From contig NZ_CP039690.1 in assembly GCF_005144885.1 (NCBI RefSeq), positions 5,779,001 through 5,843,000 on the forward strand: a stretch of 64,000 nt of DNA, in the 5' to 3' direction. Positions 24,017-33,234 of the stretch are shown here, one piece after another (positions within the stretch are counted from its first letter, which is position 1; each line of letters opens with the position of its first letter). Source of the stretch: Phreatobacter stygius. GTDB taxonomy: Bacteria > Pseudomonadota > Alphaproteobacteria > Rhizobiales > Phreatobacteraceae. The translations under genes were made by a program, and so were the position numbers. The notes beneath the pieces are model-generated. The model was given only the letters and a program-made list of their open reading frames with translations. It was not told the DNA's origin and did no database searches.

Positions 24017-24924
24017 CGCGCCACCGCCTTCAGCCCGACGGTCAGCTGGAGCAGCAGGAGCATCACGCCCGACACGGCGAGCAGCAGCAGCGACAGGGCG
24101 CCGGCCATGCCCCAATTGCCGAATTGCGCGATCTGATCCTGGATCAGCTGGGCGATCATGGTCTGGCGCGGCCCGCCGAGCATGGCCGGTGTGACGTAAT
24201 AACCAAGCGTCGAGATGAACACGAGGGTTGCCCCGGTCAATAGCCCCGGCATGGTCAGCGGCAGATAGACCCGCCAGAACGCCCGGATCGGCCCGGCGCC
24301 CAGCGTCAGCGCGGCCTGCATATAGGCCGGATCGATCCGGAGCATGGCGGCATGCAGGGGGAAGATGACGAAGGGCAGCAGCACCTGGACGGCACCGACC
24401 AGCAGGCCCGTCATGTTGTAGAGCAAGGGCAGCGGTTCGGCGCTGAGGCCAAGGCCGACCAGCATGGTGTTCAGCGGGCCGTTCCGCTGCAACAGAATGA
24501 CATTGGCGAAGGTGCGCACCAGCAGGCTGGTCCAGAACGGCACCAGCACGATGAAGATCAGCCAGCGCCGCAGCCGCGCCGAGCCATGGGTCATGGCGTG
24601 GGCCACGGGAAAGCCGAGCAGGACGCAGATCGGCGTTGCCGTGGCGCTGATCATGACCGTGTTCCACAGGACCTGCAGGAAGCCGCGCCGCTCCCACAGG
24701 TCGGCGAAGTTCTGCAGCCCCACCTGCGGCTGGGTGAAGGCCCGTGACAGCAAGAGCCCGACCGGGCTGACGAAGGCAACGATCAACAGCAGGACGGCCG
24801 GCGCGAGCAGGAAAACCCGCCGGTCGAAGCGGCCGGCCGGGCCGGTCGCCGCCCGTTCGCGGCCCGCCGGACGTGCCGGCGGAGCCTCGCCTTGGTGCGG
24901 CATCAGGGCGCCCGAGGTGCTCAC
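24013..24924 (-). CDS. ABC transporter permease, PotB type
   Basis: This 303-residue inner-membrane permease starts with a hydrophilic N-terminus of about 35 residues rich in Ala, Pro and Arg, followed by six membrane segments (the first FLLAPAVLLLIVAFVSPVGLLL). The EAA loop is MQAALTLGAGPIRAFWRVYLPLTMPGL. It pairs with the next permease to form the channel. It begins six bases after the stop of the binding-protein gene. An internal Met8 gives a possible alternative start. Confidence 0.92.
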   Translation of the reverse strand: MSTSGALMPHQGEAPPARPAGRERAATGPAGRFDRRVFLLAPAVLLLIVAFVSPVGLLLSRAFTQPQVGLQNFADLWERRGFLQVLWNTVMISATATPICVLLGFPVAHAMTHGSARLRRWLIFIVLVPFWTSLLVRTFANVILLQRNGPLNTMLVGLGLSAEPLPLLYNMTGLLVGAVQVLLPFVIFPLHAAMLRIDPAYMQAALTLGAGPIRAFWRVYLPLTMPGLLTGATLVFISTLGYYVTPAMLGGPRQTMIAQLIQDQIAQFGNWGMAGALSLLLLAVSGVMLLLLQLTVGLKAVAR

Positions 24925-24930
24925 GGCGGA

Positions 24931-26010
24931 TCAGGCCAGCTTCCAGGCGGCCCAGCGCTCCTGCAGCTTTTTCAGATTGTCGCGCCAATATTCGGCATTG
25001 ATGACGAAGCCGCGCTTGAGGTTGTCGGGTGCGGTCGACAGCCAGGGTGTGATCTGTGGATCGACCGCGCCGAAGGCCGCCGGATTGGTCGGCGCATAGG
25101 CGATCATATTGGCGAGCTTCGCCTGGTTCTCCGGCAAGGTCATCACGTCGATCAGGCGCATCGCCGCGTCGCGGTTGCGGCTGCCGCGGGGCACGACGAG
25201 ATAGTCGATCGACTGGATGTTCTGCTCCCAGGAAATCGCGATCGGCGCGCCCTTTTTGGCCGCGTCATAGGCTCGGCCGTTGAGGATCAGGCCGAGATTG
25301 ACCTCGCCGTCGACGAACAGCTGCTGCGACTGCGAGTTCGTGCTCCAGAAGATGGTCTGCGACTTGATCGTGTCGAGCTTGCGCAGCGCGCGCTCGACAT
25401 CCAGCGGATAGAGCTGGTCCGGCGCGACGCCATCGGCCATCAGGGCTGCCTCGACGGTCGCCACGACATTGTCGCCGAGCGTCCGCTTGCCCGGAAAGCG
25501 CCTGAGGTCGAAGACATCGGCCCAGGTCTTGGGCGTTTCCCGCCCGGCGAAAGCCTTGGTGCTGTAGCCGATATTGTAGGACCAGGCGATGCAGCCGATG
25601 CCATAGTCGTGGACGAAGCGCGGATCGATCCGGCTGGTGTCGACGATGCCGCGGTCGATCTTTTCGAACAGGCGGTCGCCGACCCCGGCATAGAGGAAGT
25701 CGATGGTGACGTCGGCGACGTCCCAGTCGGGTGCGCCGCCCTCGATCATGGCGCGAAACTTGGCCGCGTTCATCGGGCCGTCCTGGACCACGCGGGCGCC
25801 GGTCAGTTGTGCGAAGGGATCGCAATAGCTGACCTTCTGGGCGTCCTGGTAAGCGCCGCCCCAACTGGCGAAGACCAGCGTCTTGCCCCGGAATTCGCCC
25901 GAGGTCTGCGCCTGCACGGGCAGGCCGCCGCCGAGCGCCATGGCGCCGCCCCATCCGAGCGAGGCCTGCAAGACCTTGCGGCGCGTCAGCCGTCCATGAG
26001 AAGTCGCCAT
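24931..26010 (-). CDS. periplasmic substrate-binding protein, PotD/opine type
   Basis: This 359-residue receptor belongs to the ABC importer encoded by the next three genes. The signal peptide has a twin-arginine motif (TRRKVLQASLGWGGAMALGGG), suggesting export by Tat in folded form. The mature protein starts with GKTLVFASWGGAYQDAQ, the pattern of PotD-like proteins binding polyamines, opines, aminoethylphosphonate or iron complexes. The substrate cannot be predicted further. The start at 26010 has AGGACG upstream. It follows the monooxygenase gene by 77 bases in the same direction, so the imported compound may be the monooxygenase substrate. Confidence 0.9.
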   Translation of the reverse strand: MATSHGRLTRRKVLQASLGWGGAMALGGGLPVQAQTSGEFRGKTLVFASWGGAYQDAQKVSYCDPFAQLTGARVVQDGPMNAAKFRAMIEGGAPDWDVADVTIDFLYAGVGDRLFEKIDRGIVDTSRIDPRFVHDYGIGCIAWSYNIGYSTKAFAGRETPKTWADVFDLRRFPGKRTLGDNVVATVEAALMADGVAPDQLYPLDVERALRKLDTIKSQTIFWSTNSQSQQLFVDGEVNLGLILNGRAYDAAKKGAPIAISWEQNIQSIDYLVVPRGSRNRDAAMRLIDVMTLPENQAKLANMIAYAPTNPAAFGAVDPQITPWLSTAPDNLKRGFVINAEYWRDNLKKLQERWAAWKLA

Positions 26011-26087
26011 CGTCCTGTTCCCCTTGTGTGTTGACGAGACCGGCAGCTTGGCTTTTTGGTTTGGCTGCCGACCGGCAAGGCGCATTG

Positions 26088-27395
26088 TCAGTTCTGCAGA
26101 TTTTCTCGAAGCGTGCGGCCGGCATATTCGGTCCGGAACAGGCCGCGCTTTTGCAGTTCAGGCACCACGCTGCGGCAGAACTGCTCGAACATTCCGGGAA
26201 ACATGGTCGGCGCCAGCACGAAGCCGTCGCAGAAGCCGGTCTCGAACGTCTCCTCGAGCCAATCGGCGACGGTTGTCGCGGTGCCCACCAGTTCGCGTCC
26301 GGTGCCGCGCTTGACCGCCGCCTGGGCGAGCGTCAGCCCATCGGCCTTCATGGTCTGGCGCAGGATGTCCTCGGTTCCCTTCATGCCCTGGTTGCCCTGC
26401 AGGCCGGCCAGCGAAACATCGGATTTCAGCTTGGTCAGGTCCGCGCCGAGCCCGCTCGACGAGGCGGCGACGCTCAGCTCCGGATCGATCAGGCTGTTGA
26501 GATAGTCGGCCCGCTCGCGTGCAATCGATTCGGTTTCTCCGAGCACGACCGAAACCGCCGGCAGGATCGCGCATTCCGACGGCGGGCGGCCGCGCTTCTC
26601 CATGCGCGATTTCACGTCCTGATAGAATTCGCGCATCTCGTCGCGGCCGCGCTGAATGGTGAAGATGACCTCGGCCCAGCGGGCGGCGAACTCGCGCCCG
26701 CGGTCCGAGCTGCCGGCCTGCATGATGACGGGGCGGCCCTGGGGGCTGCGCGGGATCGACAGCGGACCGCGCGTCTTGACCCAGCGGCCCTGATAATTGG
26801 CGTAGTGAACCTTGGCCGGGTCGGCCAGGACGCCGGCCTGCTTGTCGAGCACGAAGGCATCCGCGTCCCAGCTGTTCCACAGCGCGAAACAGGCTTCCAA
26901 GGCCTCGTCCGCCCGATCGTAGCGCTCGTCGCGCGGCGGCAATTCGTCCATGCCGGCATTGCGGGCCTCGAGGTCGGTCGCCGAGGTGACGACGTTCCAG
27001 GCGACCCGGCCCTTGCTCATGACGTCGAGCGAGCCGAGCCAGCGGGCCAGGTGATAGGGCGTGTGAAAGCTGCTCGACAGGGTCGCGCCGAGGCCGAGAT
27101 GCCGGGTCGCTGCGGCCATGACCGGCAGGACCACGGTCGGGTCGAGGAAGCTGATCTGGCCACCGCGCCGGACATAGGCGTCGAAGCTGCCGCCATGGAT
27201 GTCGTAGAGGCCGAACAGGTCGGCGAAGAAACAGCCGTCGAAACGGGCCGCTTCCAGCACCCGCGCGATATGTTCGTAGCGGCTTGGATCCAGGATGTCG
27301 TTGAGCGTCGATTCCGGATGCCGCCAGCCGCCGACATGCATCGCGGTTGGGCCGGTCTTCAGGTAGGCGATCAGATGCATCTGACGTCGTTGCAT
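26088..27395 (-). CDS. FMN-dependent luciferase-like monooxygenase (NtaA/SnaA/DszA family)
   Basis: This 435-residue flavin-dependent monooxygenase uses FMNH2 and O2 supplied by a separate reductase. Family features include HLIAYLKTGPTAMHVGGWRHP at the N-terminus, the FADLFGLYD segment, GRVAWNVVTSATDLEARNAG, and PVIMQAGSSDRGREFAARWAEVIFTIQ in the second half. Characterised relatives attack nitrilotriacetate, EDTA, dibenzothiophene sulfone, dimethyl sulfide and alkanesulfonates, so C-N or C-S cleavage of a small molecule is likely; the substrate here is not known. It is the first gene of the operon with the importer. A flavin reductase of the right type is encoded at 29544-30029, beyond the divergent regulator. 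Confidence 0.9.
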   Translation of the reverse strand: MQRRQMHLIAYLKTGPTAMHVGGWRHPESTLNDILDPSRYEHIARVLEAARFDGCFFADLFGLYDIHGGSFDAYVRRGGQISFLDPTVVLPVMAAATRHLGLGATLSSSFHTPYHLARWLGSLDVMSKGRVAWNVVTSATDLEARNAGMDELPPRDERYDRADEALEACFALWNSWDADAFVLDKQAGVLADPAKVHYANYQGRWVKTRGPLSIPRSPQGRPVIMQAGSSDRGREFAARWAEVIFTIQRGRDEMREFYQDVKSRMEKRGRPPSECAILPAVSVVLGETESIARERADYLNSLIDPELSVAASSSGLGADLTKLKSDVSLAGLQGNQGMKGTEDILRQTMKADGLTLAQAAVKRGTGRELVGTATTVADWLEETFETGFCDGFVLAPTMFPGMFEQFCRSVVPELQKRGLFRTEYAGRTLRENLQN

Positions 27396-27604
27396 AGCAA
27401 AAGCACTCCCGATGCATCAGGCGGCCGGATCGACCGGCCGGCGAGGACGCCGACCGACCGCGCCTGGCGTCGCCGAACCCCGGGGTTCGCATGCTGGCCC
27501 CTGGTCTCGTGAAGGATGATCCCCGGCGCGTCCAACGGGTGCATCCTCCTTTTCGTAGGAAGCGATCTTTCAGCTCTGCGTCGGTGTGTGCTACGAATCC
27601 GGCG

Positions 27605-29461
27605 ATGGAACCCTCAAGCGAGCAGCGCCTTCCATCGTCGGATCAGGCCTCGCTGTTCCGCTCGCTCGGAGCGGCGGCCAGCCACATCAATGCCAGCGGC
27701 GATCTCGACACGACCTTGCGCCATTTGCTGGAGGCGGTCTGCAAGGACACGCCCTGGGCCGCCGGCGGCATCATGAGCGTCGACACCGACGAGGGTTATG
27801 CCCGGGTCGTCGCGCGACACGATCCGAGCCATCTCGGCGCCAGCCTGAGCGACCGCTGGTCGCTGGCCGAAAGCCCAAGCCGGCTGGCGCTCGCCGGCAA
27901 CGAGCCGGTGATCATCCGCGACGCGCAGAAGTCGAGGCAGTTTCCAGGCTACCGCCGCGAGGCGATCGAGCACGGCTATCGCACCGTGGTCGTCCTGCCC
28001 ATGCAATACCGCAACCTCGCTGGTCATCGCACCGTCCTGTCGGTGCGTTCCCGCGCGATCGTGGCGGTCACCCAGGCCGAAATCGCGTTGCTCCAGTTCG
28101 TCGTTCATCTCGGCGAGATCGCGATGAACAAGGCGCGGTCCCTGGCCGAGGAACAGGCTTTCGGTGAGCGTTTGCGCAGCGCGCTGACGGCCCATGGGCT
28201 GCTGCTCGATCAGGCGCTGGCCGACGGTTCGGTCGAGGCCGCCGCCGCCAAGGTGGCGTCGATGCTGCCCAATCCGCTTGTCATCGTCGACCTGACGTCG
28301 CGGCGGGTCCTGACGCAACATTCGCCGCTGCCCTTGGAGATCGACGACATCACCTGGCAAGCCATGACGGCGGGCGAGGGCGGCCAGCAATTTCTCGATC
28401 TGGCCCGGCGGACCTTTCCGGGCGGGCGGCTGGACGCGCGCGACCTGGAGGTTTCGATCGGCGGCCGCAAGCTGCGGGTGCCGGCCATCGTCTGCCCGCT
28501 CAATGTCGACGGCGAGCGGGTCGGGGCCTTGATCCTGTTCTCGAGGACCTCCGACTTCAACGACCTCGACCATCTGCTGCTCGACAGCGCCCGTTTCGGC
28601 CTGAGTGTCCAGATGATGCGGTCCTATGTCGCCCACGCGGCCGCCGCCCGCAGCCTGGAAGATCTGTTCGCCGACCTGCTCGACGGCAAGGTCCGGGCGC
28701 TTCACGACATTGCCGACCGGGCCCGCCGGCTCGGCATCGACCTCGACATGCCGGCGCGGCTGCTGGTCGTCAGCCTGGCGCGGGACGACAGGCTTGCACC
28801 AGCGGCAGCCGCCGAAATCCGGCGCGCGATCGAACCTGCCGTGCAGCGCTTCGATCGGCTCGCCACCGCCGTCGCCCGGGCCGGTGCGATCGTCGTCAGG
28901 TACCCGGCCGATCGCGGCAAGAGCACGGACATGGCGGCGCTGACGCGGCGCCTGATCGACGAGGTCAGGACCGCCGCTGGCGAGACCCCGGTCGTCGTCG
29001 AGAGCGATATCTGCCGCCAGCCGGCGGATTATGCTGGCGCCTGGCGCGACTGCGGCCGGGTGCGTGAACTCGCCCGCCGCTTCAACCGCAGCGGTGTCGT
29101 CACCGCGCGGGATTTCGGGCCATTCTTCGTGTTGATGTCGGCGGTCGACGGAACCGAGATGCGGGCCTTCGTCGACGACCTCATCGGCGCCGCGGCAAGA
29201 CACGACAAGACCCACGGCACCGCCTATATCCAGACGCTCTCCACCTTCCTCGATCACGGCTGCCGGAGCCAGCCTTGCGCCGACGCGCTTGGTCTGCACG
29301 TGACGACGCTGCGCTACCGGCTGGCGCGGCTCAGGGACCTGTTCGGGCTGGAGACCGACACGCCCGAACAGCGTTTCGCCCTGCAACTGGCGCTGCAGTT
29401 CCAGAAAATCATCGTGCCGGGAGAGGCGCACGCGGTTTCAGAGGAACCGGAGGAAACATGA
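27605..29461 (+). CDS. GAF-domain PucR/CdaR-type transcriptional regulator
   Basis: This 618-residue regulator starts at the ATG at 27605. An N-terminal GAF-like domain (about 15-190; LDTTLRHLLEAVCKDTPWAAGG to QFVVHLGEIAMNKAR) probably senses a small molecule. A middle region (about 200-480) resembles the CdaR/GGDEF-like part. The C-terminus carries the PucR-type helix-turn-helix: YIQTLSTFLDHGCRSQPCADALGLHVTTLRYRLARLRDLFGLE. PucR-type activators control purine, amine and aromatic degradation genes. It is divergent from the monooxygenase/importer operon (209-base gap) and is followed by the flavin reductase gene, so it most likely controls both units in response to the imported substrate. Confidence 0.87.
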   Translation: MEPSSEQRLPSSDQASLFRSLGAAASHINASGDLDTTLRHLLEAVCKDTPWAAGGIMSVDTDEGYARVVARHDPSHLGASLSDRWSLAESPSRLALAGNEPVIIRDAQKSRQFPGYRREAIEHGYRTVVVLPMQYRNLAGHRTVLSVRSRAIVAVTQAEIALLQFVVHLGEIAMNKARSLAEEQAFGERLRSALTAHGLLLDQALADGSVEAAAAKVASMLPNPLVIVDLTSRRVLTQHSPLPLEIDDITWQAMTAGEGGQQFLDLARRTFPGGRLDARDLEVSIGGRKLRVPAIVCPLNVDGERVGALILFSRTSDFNDLDHLLLDSARFGLSVQMMRSYVAHAAAARSLEDLFADLLDGKVRALHDIADRARRLGIDLDMPARLLVVSLARDDRLAPAAAAEIRRAIEPAVQRFDRLATAVARAGAIVVRYPADRGKSTDMAALTRRLIDEVRTAAGETPVVVESDICRQPADYAGAWRDCGRVRELARRFNRSGVVTARDFGPFFVLMSAVDGTEMRAFVDDLIGAAARHDKTHGTAYIQTLSTFLDHGCRSQPCADALGLHVTTLRYRLARLRDLFGLETDTPEQRFALQLALQFQKIIVPGEAHAVSEEPEET

Positions 29462-29543
29462 GCGACCGGTTCCCCTTCACAGGAGGAAGGAGGCGGCGCC
29501 GTTCTCGGCCAGTCTGCGCCGGTCACGTCGGAGCGCTCGAGAC

Positions 29544-30029
29544 ATGGACCCTGCGCATTTCAGCCAAGACGATCTGCGCCGCGCATTTGGCACGTTTCTG
29601 ACCGGGGTGACCGTCGTCACGACCCGTGACGACACCGGGGCGCCGCGCGGCATGACGGCGAATTCCTTCACCTCCGTGTCGCTCGATCCGCCGCTGGTTC
29701 TCGTCTGCATCGGCAAGCGCTCTTCCAATATCGGCTCGTTTCAGGAGGCGGGCTCGTTCGCCGTCAACATTCTCGGCCGCGAGCAGACCGGGGTCGCGAC
29801 CCTGTTCGCGTCACGCGGTGCCGACCGGTTTGCCGGCGTGGATTGTCGGCAAGCGGCCACCGGCGCGCCCATCCTGGATGACTGCCTGAGCTGGTTCGAT
29901 TGTCTCCTGCACCAGCGGGTCGATGCCGGCGATCATCTGATCCTGATCGGCGAGGTGCAGGATTTCGGCGTCAATTTCTCCGAGCCGCTCGGCTTCTGCC
30001 GCGGCAGTTTCATCAGCCTCAGCCAGTAG
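29544..30029 (+). CDS. flavin reductase-like protein (NADH:FMN oxidoreductase)
   Basis: This 161-residue protein belongs to the flavin reductase-like family of small reductases. It has FRRAFGTFLTGVTVVTT-type N-terminus (DLRRAFGTFLTGVTVVTTRD), the flavin-binding motif GMTANSFTSVSLDPPLVLVCI, SFAVNILGREQ and a C-terminal HLILIGEVQDFG strand. Such proteins provide reduced FMN to two-component monooxygenases; the neighbouring NtaA-type enzyme is the obvious partner. It lies 82 bases after the PucR-type gene on the same strand. The long hairpin at 30132-30180 follows about 100 bases after its stop. Confidence 0.92.
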   Translation: MDPAHFSQDDLRRAFGTFLTGVTVVTTRDDTGAPRGMTANSFTSVSLDPPLVLVCIGKRSSNIGSFQEAGSFAVNILGREQTGVATLFASRGADRFAGVDCRQAATGAPILDDCLSWFDCLLHQRVDAGDHLILIGEVQDFGVNFSEPLGFCRGSFISLSQ

Positions 30030-30131
30030 AAGGCTTCGGGGCGAGGGCGCGCCGGATTCATGCAGCTCGAAAATATACGCTGTTTCAGTGGCTTGCGGAG
30101 CACTCGGTCGTGCGTCGAGGCCTCGCACGAG

Positions 30132-30180
30132 AACCACCACCTTCACCTCTCCCCGCCGGGGCGAGGTGAAGGTGGTGGTT
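30132..30180. terminator. long perfect hairpin between convergent genes
   Basis: AACCACCACCTTCACCTC (30132-30149) pairs perfectly with 30163-30180, and the 13-base loop itself holds CCCC/GGGG. The 49-base element lies between the flavin reductase (rightward) and the peptide receptor (leftward). There is no T run, so it may act as a bidirectional Rho-assisted terminator or be a member of a dispersed extragenic palindrome family. The core CTCCCCGCCGGGG is a sequence I associate with Rhizobiales intergenic repeats. Confidence 0.7.
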
Positions 30181-30359
30181 GCGGCGCGCCCTTCGAAGGA
30201 CGCAAGGCCCATCACCGCCGGTCTTGAGATGTGTGCATCCGGCAGGACGATCGGGGGAGGCGGGCCCGCCCCGGGTGTCCCCCGGGCGCCGGCCATCCGC
30301 CGTCGCATCGGCCCGAGATGCCCCGAGCCAACCGGACCTGCCGAGGTGGTCGCTGGCGC

Positions 30360-32150
30360 TCACGCCGGGCGATGCCAGTCGCAGAGCAGGAACATCGCAT
30401 TGTCCCAACTGCTCAGGTTGACCGTCATCCGGTTGTTGACGGCGGCGACGTTCGGGCGCGAGACCACCGGCAGGACGATCGATTGGTTGATCGCGATATC
30501 GTTGATCCTGATCAGCGCGGCGGCGCGCTTGATCGGATCCAGCTCGCTCTTGGCCAGCGTGTGGGCCCGGTCGATCTCGGGATCATTGAAGCGGGTGATG
30601 TTGCGGCCCTGCCATTTATTGTCCTTGCTGGCGATTTCCCAGGAGACGAACTGCAGCAGGAAGCGCTCGGGATCGGGCTGCAGCATGGTCACCGTGTACA
30701 TCTGCATGTCGCAATAGAACTTGGAATAGGTGTCGGGATTGGCGACGTCGGAGGAGAAGAACACTGACGCGGTGACCGATTTCAGCTCCAGGTCGATGCC
30801 GGCGCGCTGACAGGCCTGCTTGATGATCGCCTGGCTCTTCTGGCGCGGCGCATTGATCGAGGTCTGGAAAACCAGCTTCAATCGCTTGCCGTCCTTGACG
30901 CGGATGCCGTCGGCGCCGCGTTTCCAGCCGGCCGCGTCGAGCAGCTGGTTGGCCTTGTCGATGCTGAATTCATATGTCGTATTGGGCGAACTGAACCGCG
31001 GAGGCGCCGCGACGAAATTGGGCGTCGTCGTGCCGGTCCGGCCATAGATGAACTTCTGGATCGAATCCTTGTCGACCAGCAGGCCGATCGCCTTGCGCAC
31101 GCCCGGGTCGCCGAGGATCGGATGCCGGGTCTTGGCGCTCGCCCGCTCGCCGTCGACTTCGGTCCACGGGTCCGTGGTGTTCAGCATGATGAATTCGATA
31201 TTGCCGCCGGGCACGATCTGGGTCCTGCCGCGCCCGCCGTTCTCCATGCGCTGCAGGATCTCGTCCTCCACCAGCACGTTCCAGGCATAGTCATATTCGC
31301 CGGTCTGGATCACCGCGCGCGCCGCCGAGACGGCATCGCCTCCGCCTTTCATTTCGACGCTGTCGAAATGGGGCCGGTTGGCCATGTGGTAGTCCGGATT
31401 GCGCTCGCCGCGCAGCAGGTCGCCGGGTTTGAATTCGACGAACCGGAAGGGACCGGTGCCGACCGGCTTGAGGTTGGCGGGCGCATCGCGCGAGGCGGCG
31501 CCTCTATAGTCGGCAAAATGGTGCCTGGGGATGATCATGCCCGCGGCACCGACGAAAGCATCGGCCCAGAACGGGGTCGGGCTCGGGAAGATCAGCTTGA
31601 CGGTGAGATCGTCGAGCTTTTCGGCCTTGACGTCCTTGTAGCTGCCGATGGTCGTGGCGGCGGTCGCCGGGTTCGACGCGTATTCCCAGGTGAAGACGAC
31701 GTCGTCGGCGGTGAACGGCCGGCCGTCATGCCATGTGACGCCGGGCTTCAGCCGCCAGGTCACCGACAGGCCGTCGGCCGCGAGCCCGCCATTGTCGCGG
31801 CTTGGAATCTCCTGCGCCAGGAACGGCACGAGGTTGCCCTGCTGGTCCCAGCCGGCGAGCGGTTCGTAGAAGATGCGCGAGCCTTCCTGGTCCTTGGTGC
31901 CGACGGCGAAATGCGGGTTGATCAGCGTCGCGGCTTGCCAGAACAACAGTTTCAAGGGGCCGCCGCCGCCCGCCTTGGCCGGGGCATAAGGCCGCGCCAC
32001 CTGCGCCTGGGCGACGCCGGAAAAGGCCAGCAATTGGGTTGCCATCGGGGCGGTGAGGCCGACAGCCGCCATCCGTTGAATGAAGGCGCGGCGCGACAAG
32101 GTCCCGCCCTTTACCTGACCGATCAGCCCGCGCAGTGCATGCTCGTTCAT
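30360..32150 (-). CDS. peptide-type ABC transporter substrate-binding protein (orphan)
   Basis: This 596-residue periplasmic receptor of the DppA/OppA (SBP family 5) type has a strong ribosome-binding site (GGAGGGACCA). The signal peptide has a twin-arginine motif SRRAFIQRMAAVGL and a cleavage-like site after GVAQAQ. Family motifs include IFYEPLAGWDQQGNLVPFLAQEIP, VTWRLKPGVTWHDGRPFTADDVVFTWEY, VGTGPFRFVEFKPGD and the C-terminal IRINDIAINQSIVLPVV. No permease or ATPase gene is adjacent, so it must work with a transporter encoded elsewhere. The ligand could be a peptide, opine, nickel complex or glycoside. It converges on the flavin reductase gene, from which the hairpin at 30132-30180 separates it. 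Confidence 0.9.
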   Translation of the reverse strand: MNEHALRGLIGQVKGGTLSRRAFIQRMAAVGLTAPMATQLLAFSGVAQAQVARPYAPAKAGGGGPLKLLFWQAATLINPHFAVGTKDQEGSRIFYEPLAGWDQQGNLVPFLAQEIPSRDNGGLAADGLSVTWRLKPGVTWHDGRPFTADDVVFTWEYASNPATAATTIGSYKDVKAEKLDDLTVKLIFPSPTPFWADAFVGAAGMIIPRHHFADYRGAASRDAPANLKPVGTGPFRFVEFKPGDLLRGERNPDYHMANRPHFDSVEMKGGGDAVSAARAVIQTGEYDYAWNVLVEDEILQRMENGGRGRTQIVPGGNIEFIMLNTTDPWTEVDGERASAKTRHPILGDPGVRKAIGLLVDKDSIQKFIYGRTGTTTPNFVAAPPRFSSPNTTYEFSIDKANQLLDAAGWKRGADGIRVKDGKRLKLVFQTSINAPRQKSQAIIKQACQRAGIDLELKSVTASVFFSSDVANPDTYSKFYCDMQMYTVTMLQPDPERFLLQFVSWEIASKDNKWQGRNITRFNDPEIDRAHTLAKSELDPIKRAAALIRINDIAINQSIVLPVVSRPNVAAVNNRMTVNLSSWDNAMFLLCDWHRPA

Positions 32151-32565
32151 TGGTCCCTCCGAAGGTCTGTGATGTCGAAAGCAACAGCCATGCCGGGCGC
32201 CGTCGGCGTCGTCTCGGATGAGAGTATTCGTCGCGCGCACATAGCCAAGACATTCCCGGGCAAAACCTCGCCGGCCGAGGCCGATTGTCGGTGGCGCCCG
32301 GCGCGCGCGCATCCTTGGCTTCGCAGGAGCGGGCGTCGCCGATGTCCTGTGGTTCCAACTATGGCGTGGGAGGCGGGCAGCCAGGGCGCCCCGATCCCGT
32401 GCCGCCTCGCGGTCCCGGCACCGTCCGCGCCCGGCCTTTCCGGTCGGTGATTCACCGTCCATAGTGCTTCAGGTCTCGCCACGCGGTGCGGGCCGGGCAA
32501 GCCGCTCCGACTGACGAGCGCGGGGGCGCATGGTTCCCGAGCTGTCGTGATCCCTGAAAGTGGAA
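32151..32565. other. intergenic region between divergent genes
   Basis: 415 bases between the leftward peptide-receptor gene and the rightward marC gene. Open frames through this region have no ribosome-binding site or recognisable sequence. No clear repeat or operator was found. Confidence 0.4.
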
Positions 32566-33219
32566 ATGCCGATGGACGGCGCCGTTCAAACATTTCTCCT
32601 GGCCTTCTCCGGCCTGATCTCGATCGTCAATCCGATCGGCGCGGCGCTGATCTTCAGCCAGGTGGCAGCTGGTCGATCGCCGGCGGAACGCAGCGAACTC
32701 GCCCGCAAGATTGCCTTCTATTCAGCCCTGGTGATGCTCGGCGCTCTCTGGGGCGGCGCCTATGTTCTGAGCTTCTTCGGCATCAGCCTGTCGGCCTTGC
32801 GCATCGCCGGCGGGCTTGTCGTCGCGGCGAGCGCCTGGAGCCTGCTTCAGACGCCCGAACGCAACGAGGAGCGCAAGCAGCAGCAGGCCTCCGAGGCCGA
32901 GGGCATCAACGACGTCGCCTTCTTTCCGCTGACCATGCCGTTCACCACCGGGCCCGGCACCATTTCGGTCGCCATCGCGCTCGGCTCCAATCTGCCGCTG
33001 AACCAGCCGGGCTATGCGCCGATCATCGTCGGGGCCTCGGCGGCGGCCTTGGCCGTCGCCGCCGCGGTCTGGCTGTCCTATGCCTTCGCGGACCGGCTGG
33101 TCGCGCTCCTCGGCCATTCGCGTGCCCGGGTTCTCGCCCGGATCGCAGCCTTCCTGCTGTTGTGCATCGGGACCCAGATCACGCTCAACGGGATCAGTGA
33201 TTTTGTTAAAGCGCTTTAG
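32566..33219 (+). CDS. MarC family integral membrane protein
   Basis: This 217-residue inner-membrane protein of the MarC (UPF0056) family has six predicted membrane helices. The first is TFLLAFSGLISIVNPIGAALIFSQVA, whose NPIG is a family hallmark. FFPLTMPFTTGPGTISVAIALGSN in the middle is the second repeat half with the TxGPGTIS motif. The C-terminus is LARIAAFLLLCIGTQITLNGISDFV. Function is unsettled: MarC was once linked to multiple antibiotic resistance, but that link is not supported, and some relatives affect amino acid efflux. The ATG at 32566 was chosen; a GTG two codons earlier is possible. It ends 15 bases from the convergent cyclotransferase gene. Confidence 0.88.
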   Translation: MPMDGAVQTFLLAFSGLISIVNPIGAALIFSQVAAGRSPAERSELARKIAFYSALVMLGALWGGAYVLSFFGISLSALRIAGGLVVAASAWSLLQTPERNEERKQQQASEAEGINDVAFFPLTMPFTTGPGTISVAIALGSNLPLNQPGYAPIIVGASAAALAVAAAVWLSYAFADRLVALLGHSRARVLARIAAFLLLCIGTQITLNGISDFVKAL

Positions 33220-33234
33220 CGGTCGCTGTCGGCA

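Noticed and set aside
27422-27440. CGGCCGG-N5-CCGGCCG inverted repeat between the monooxygenase and PucR genes
   Set aside because: Only GC bases and short arms; such dyads arise often by chance at this base composition. It could still be an operator but I cannot support it.
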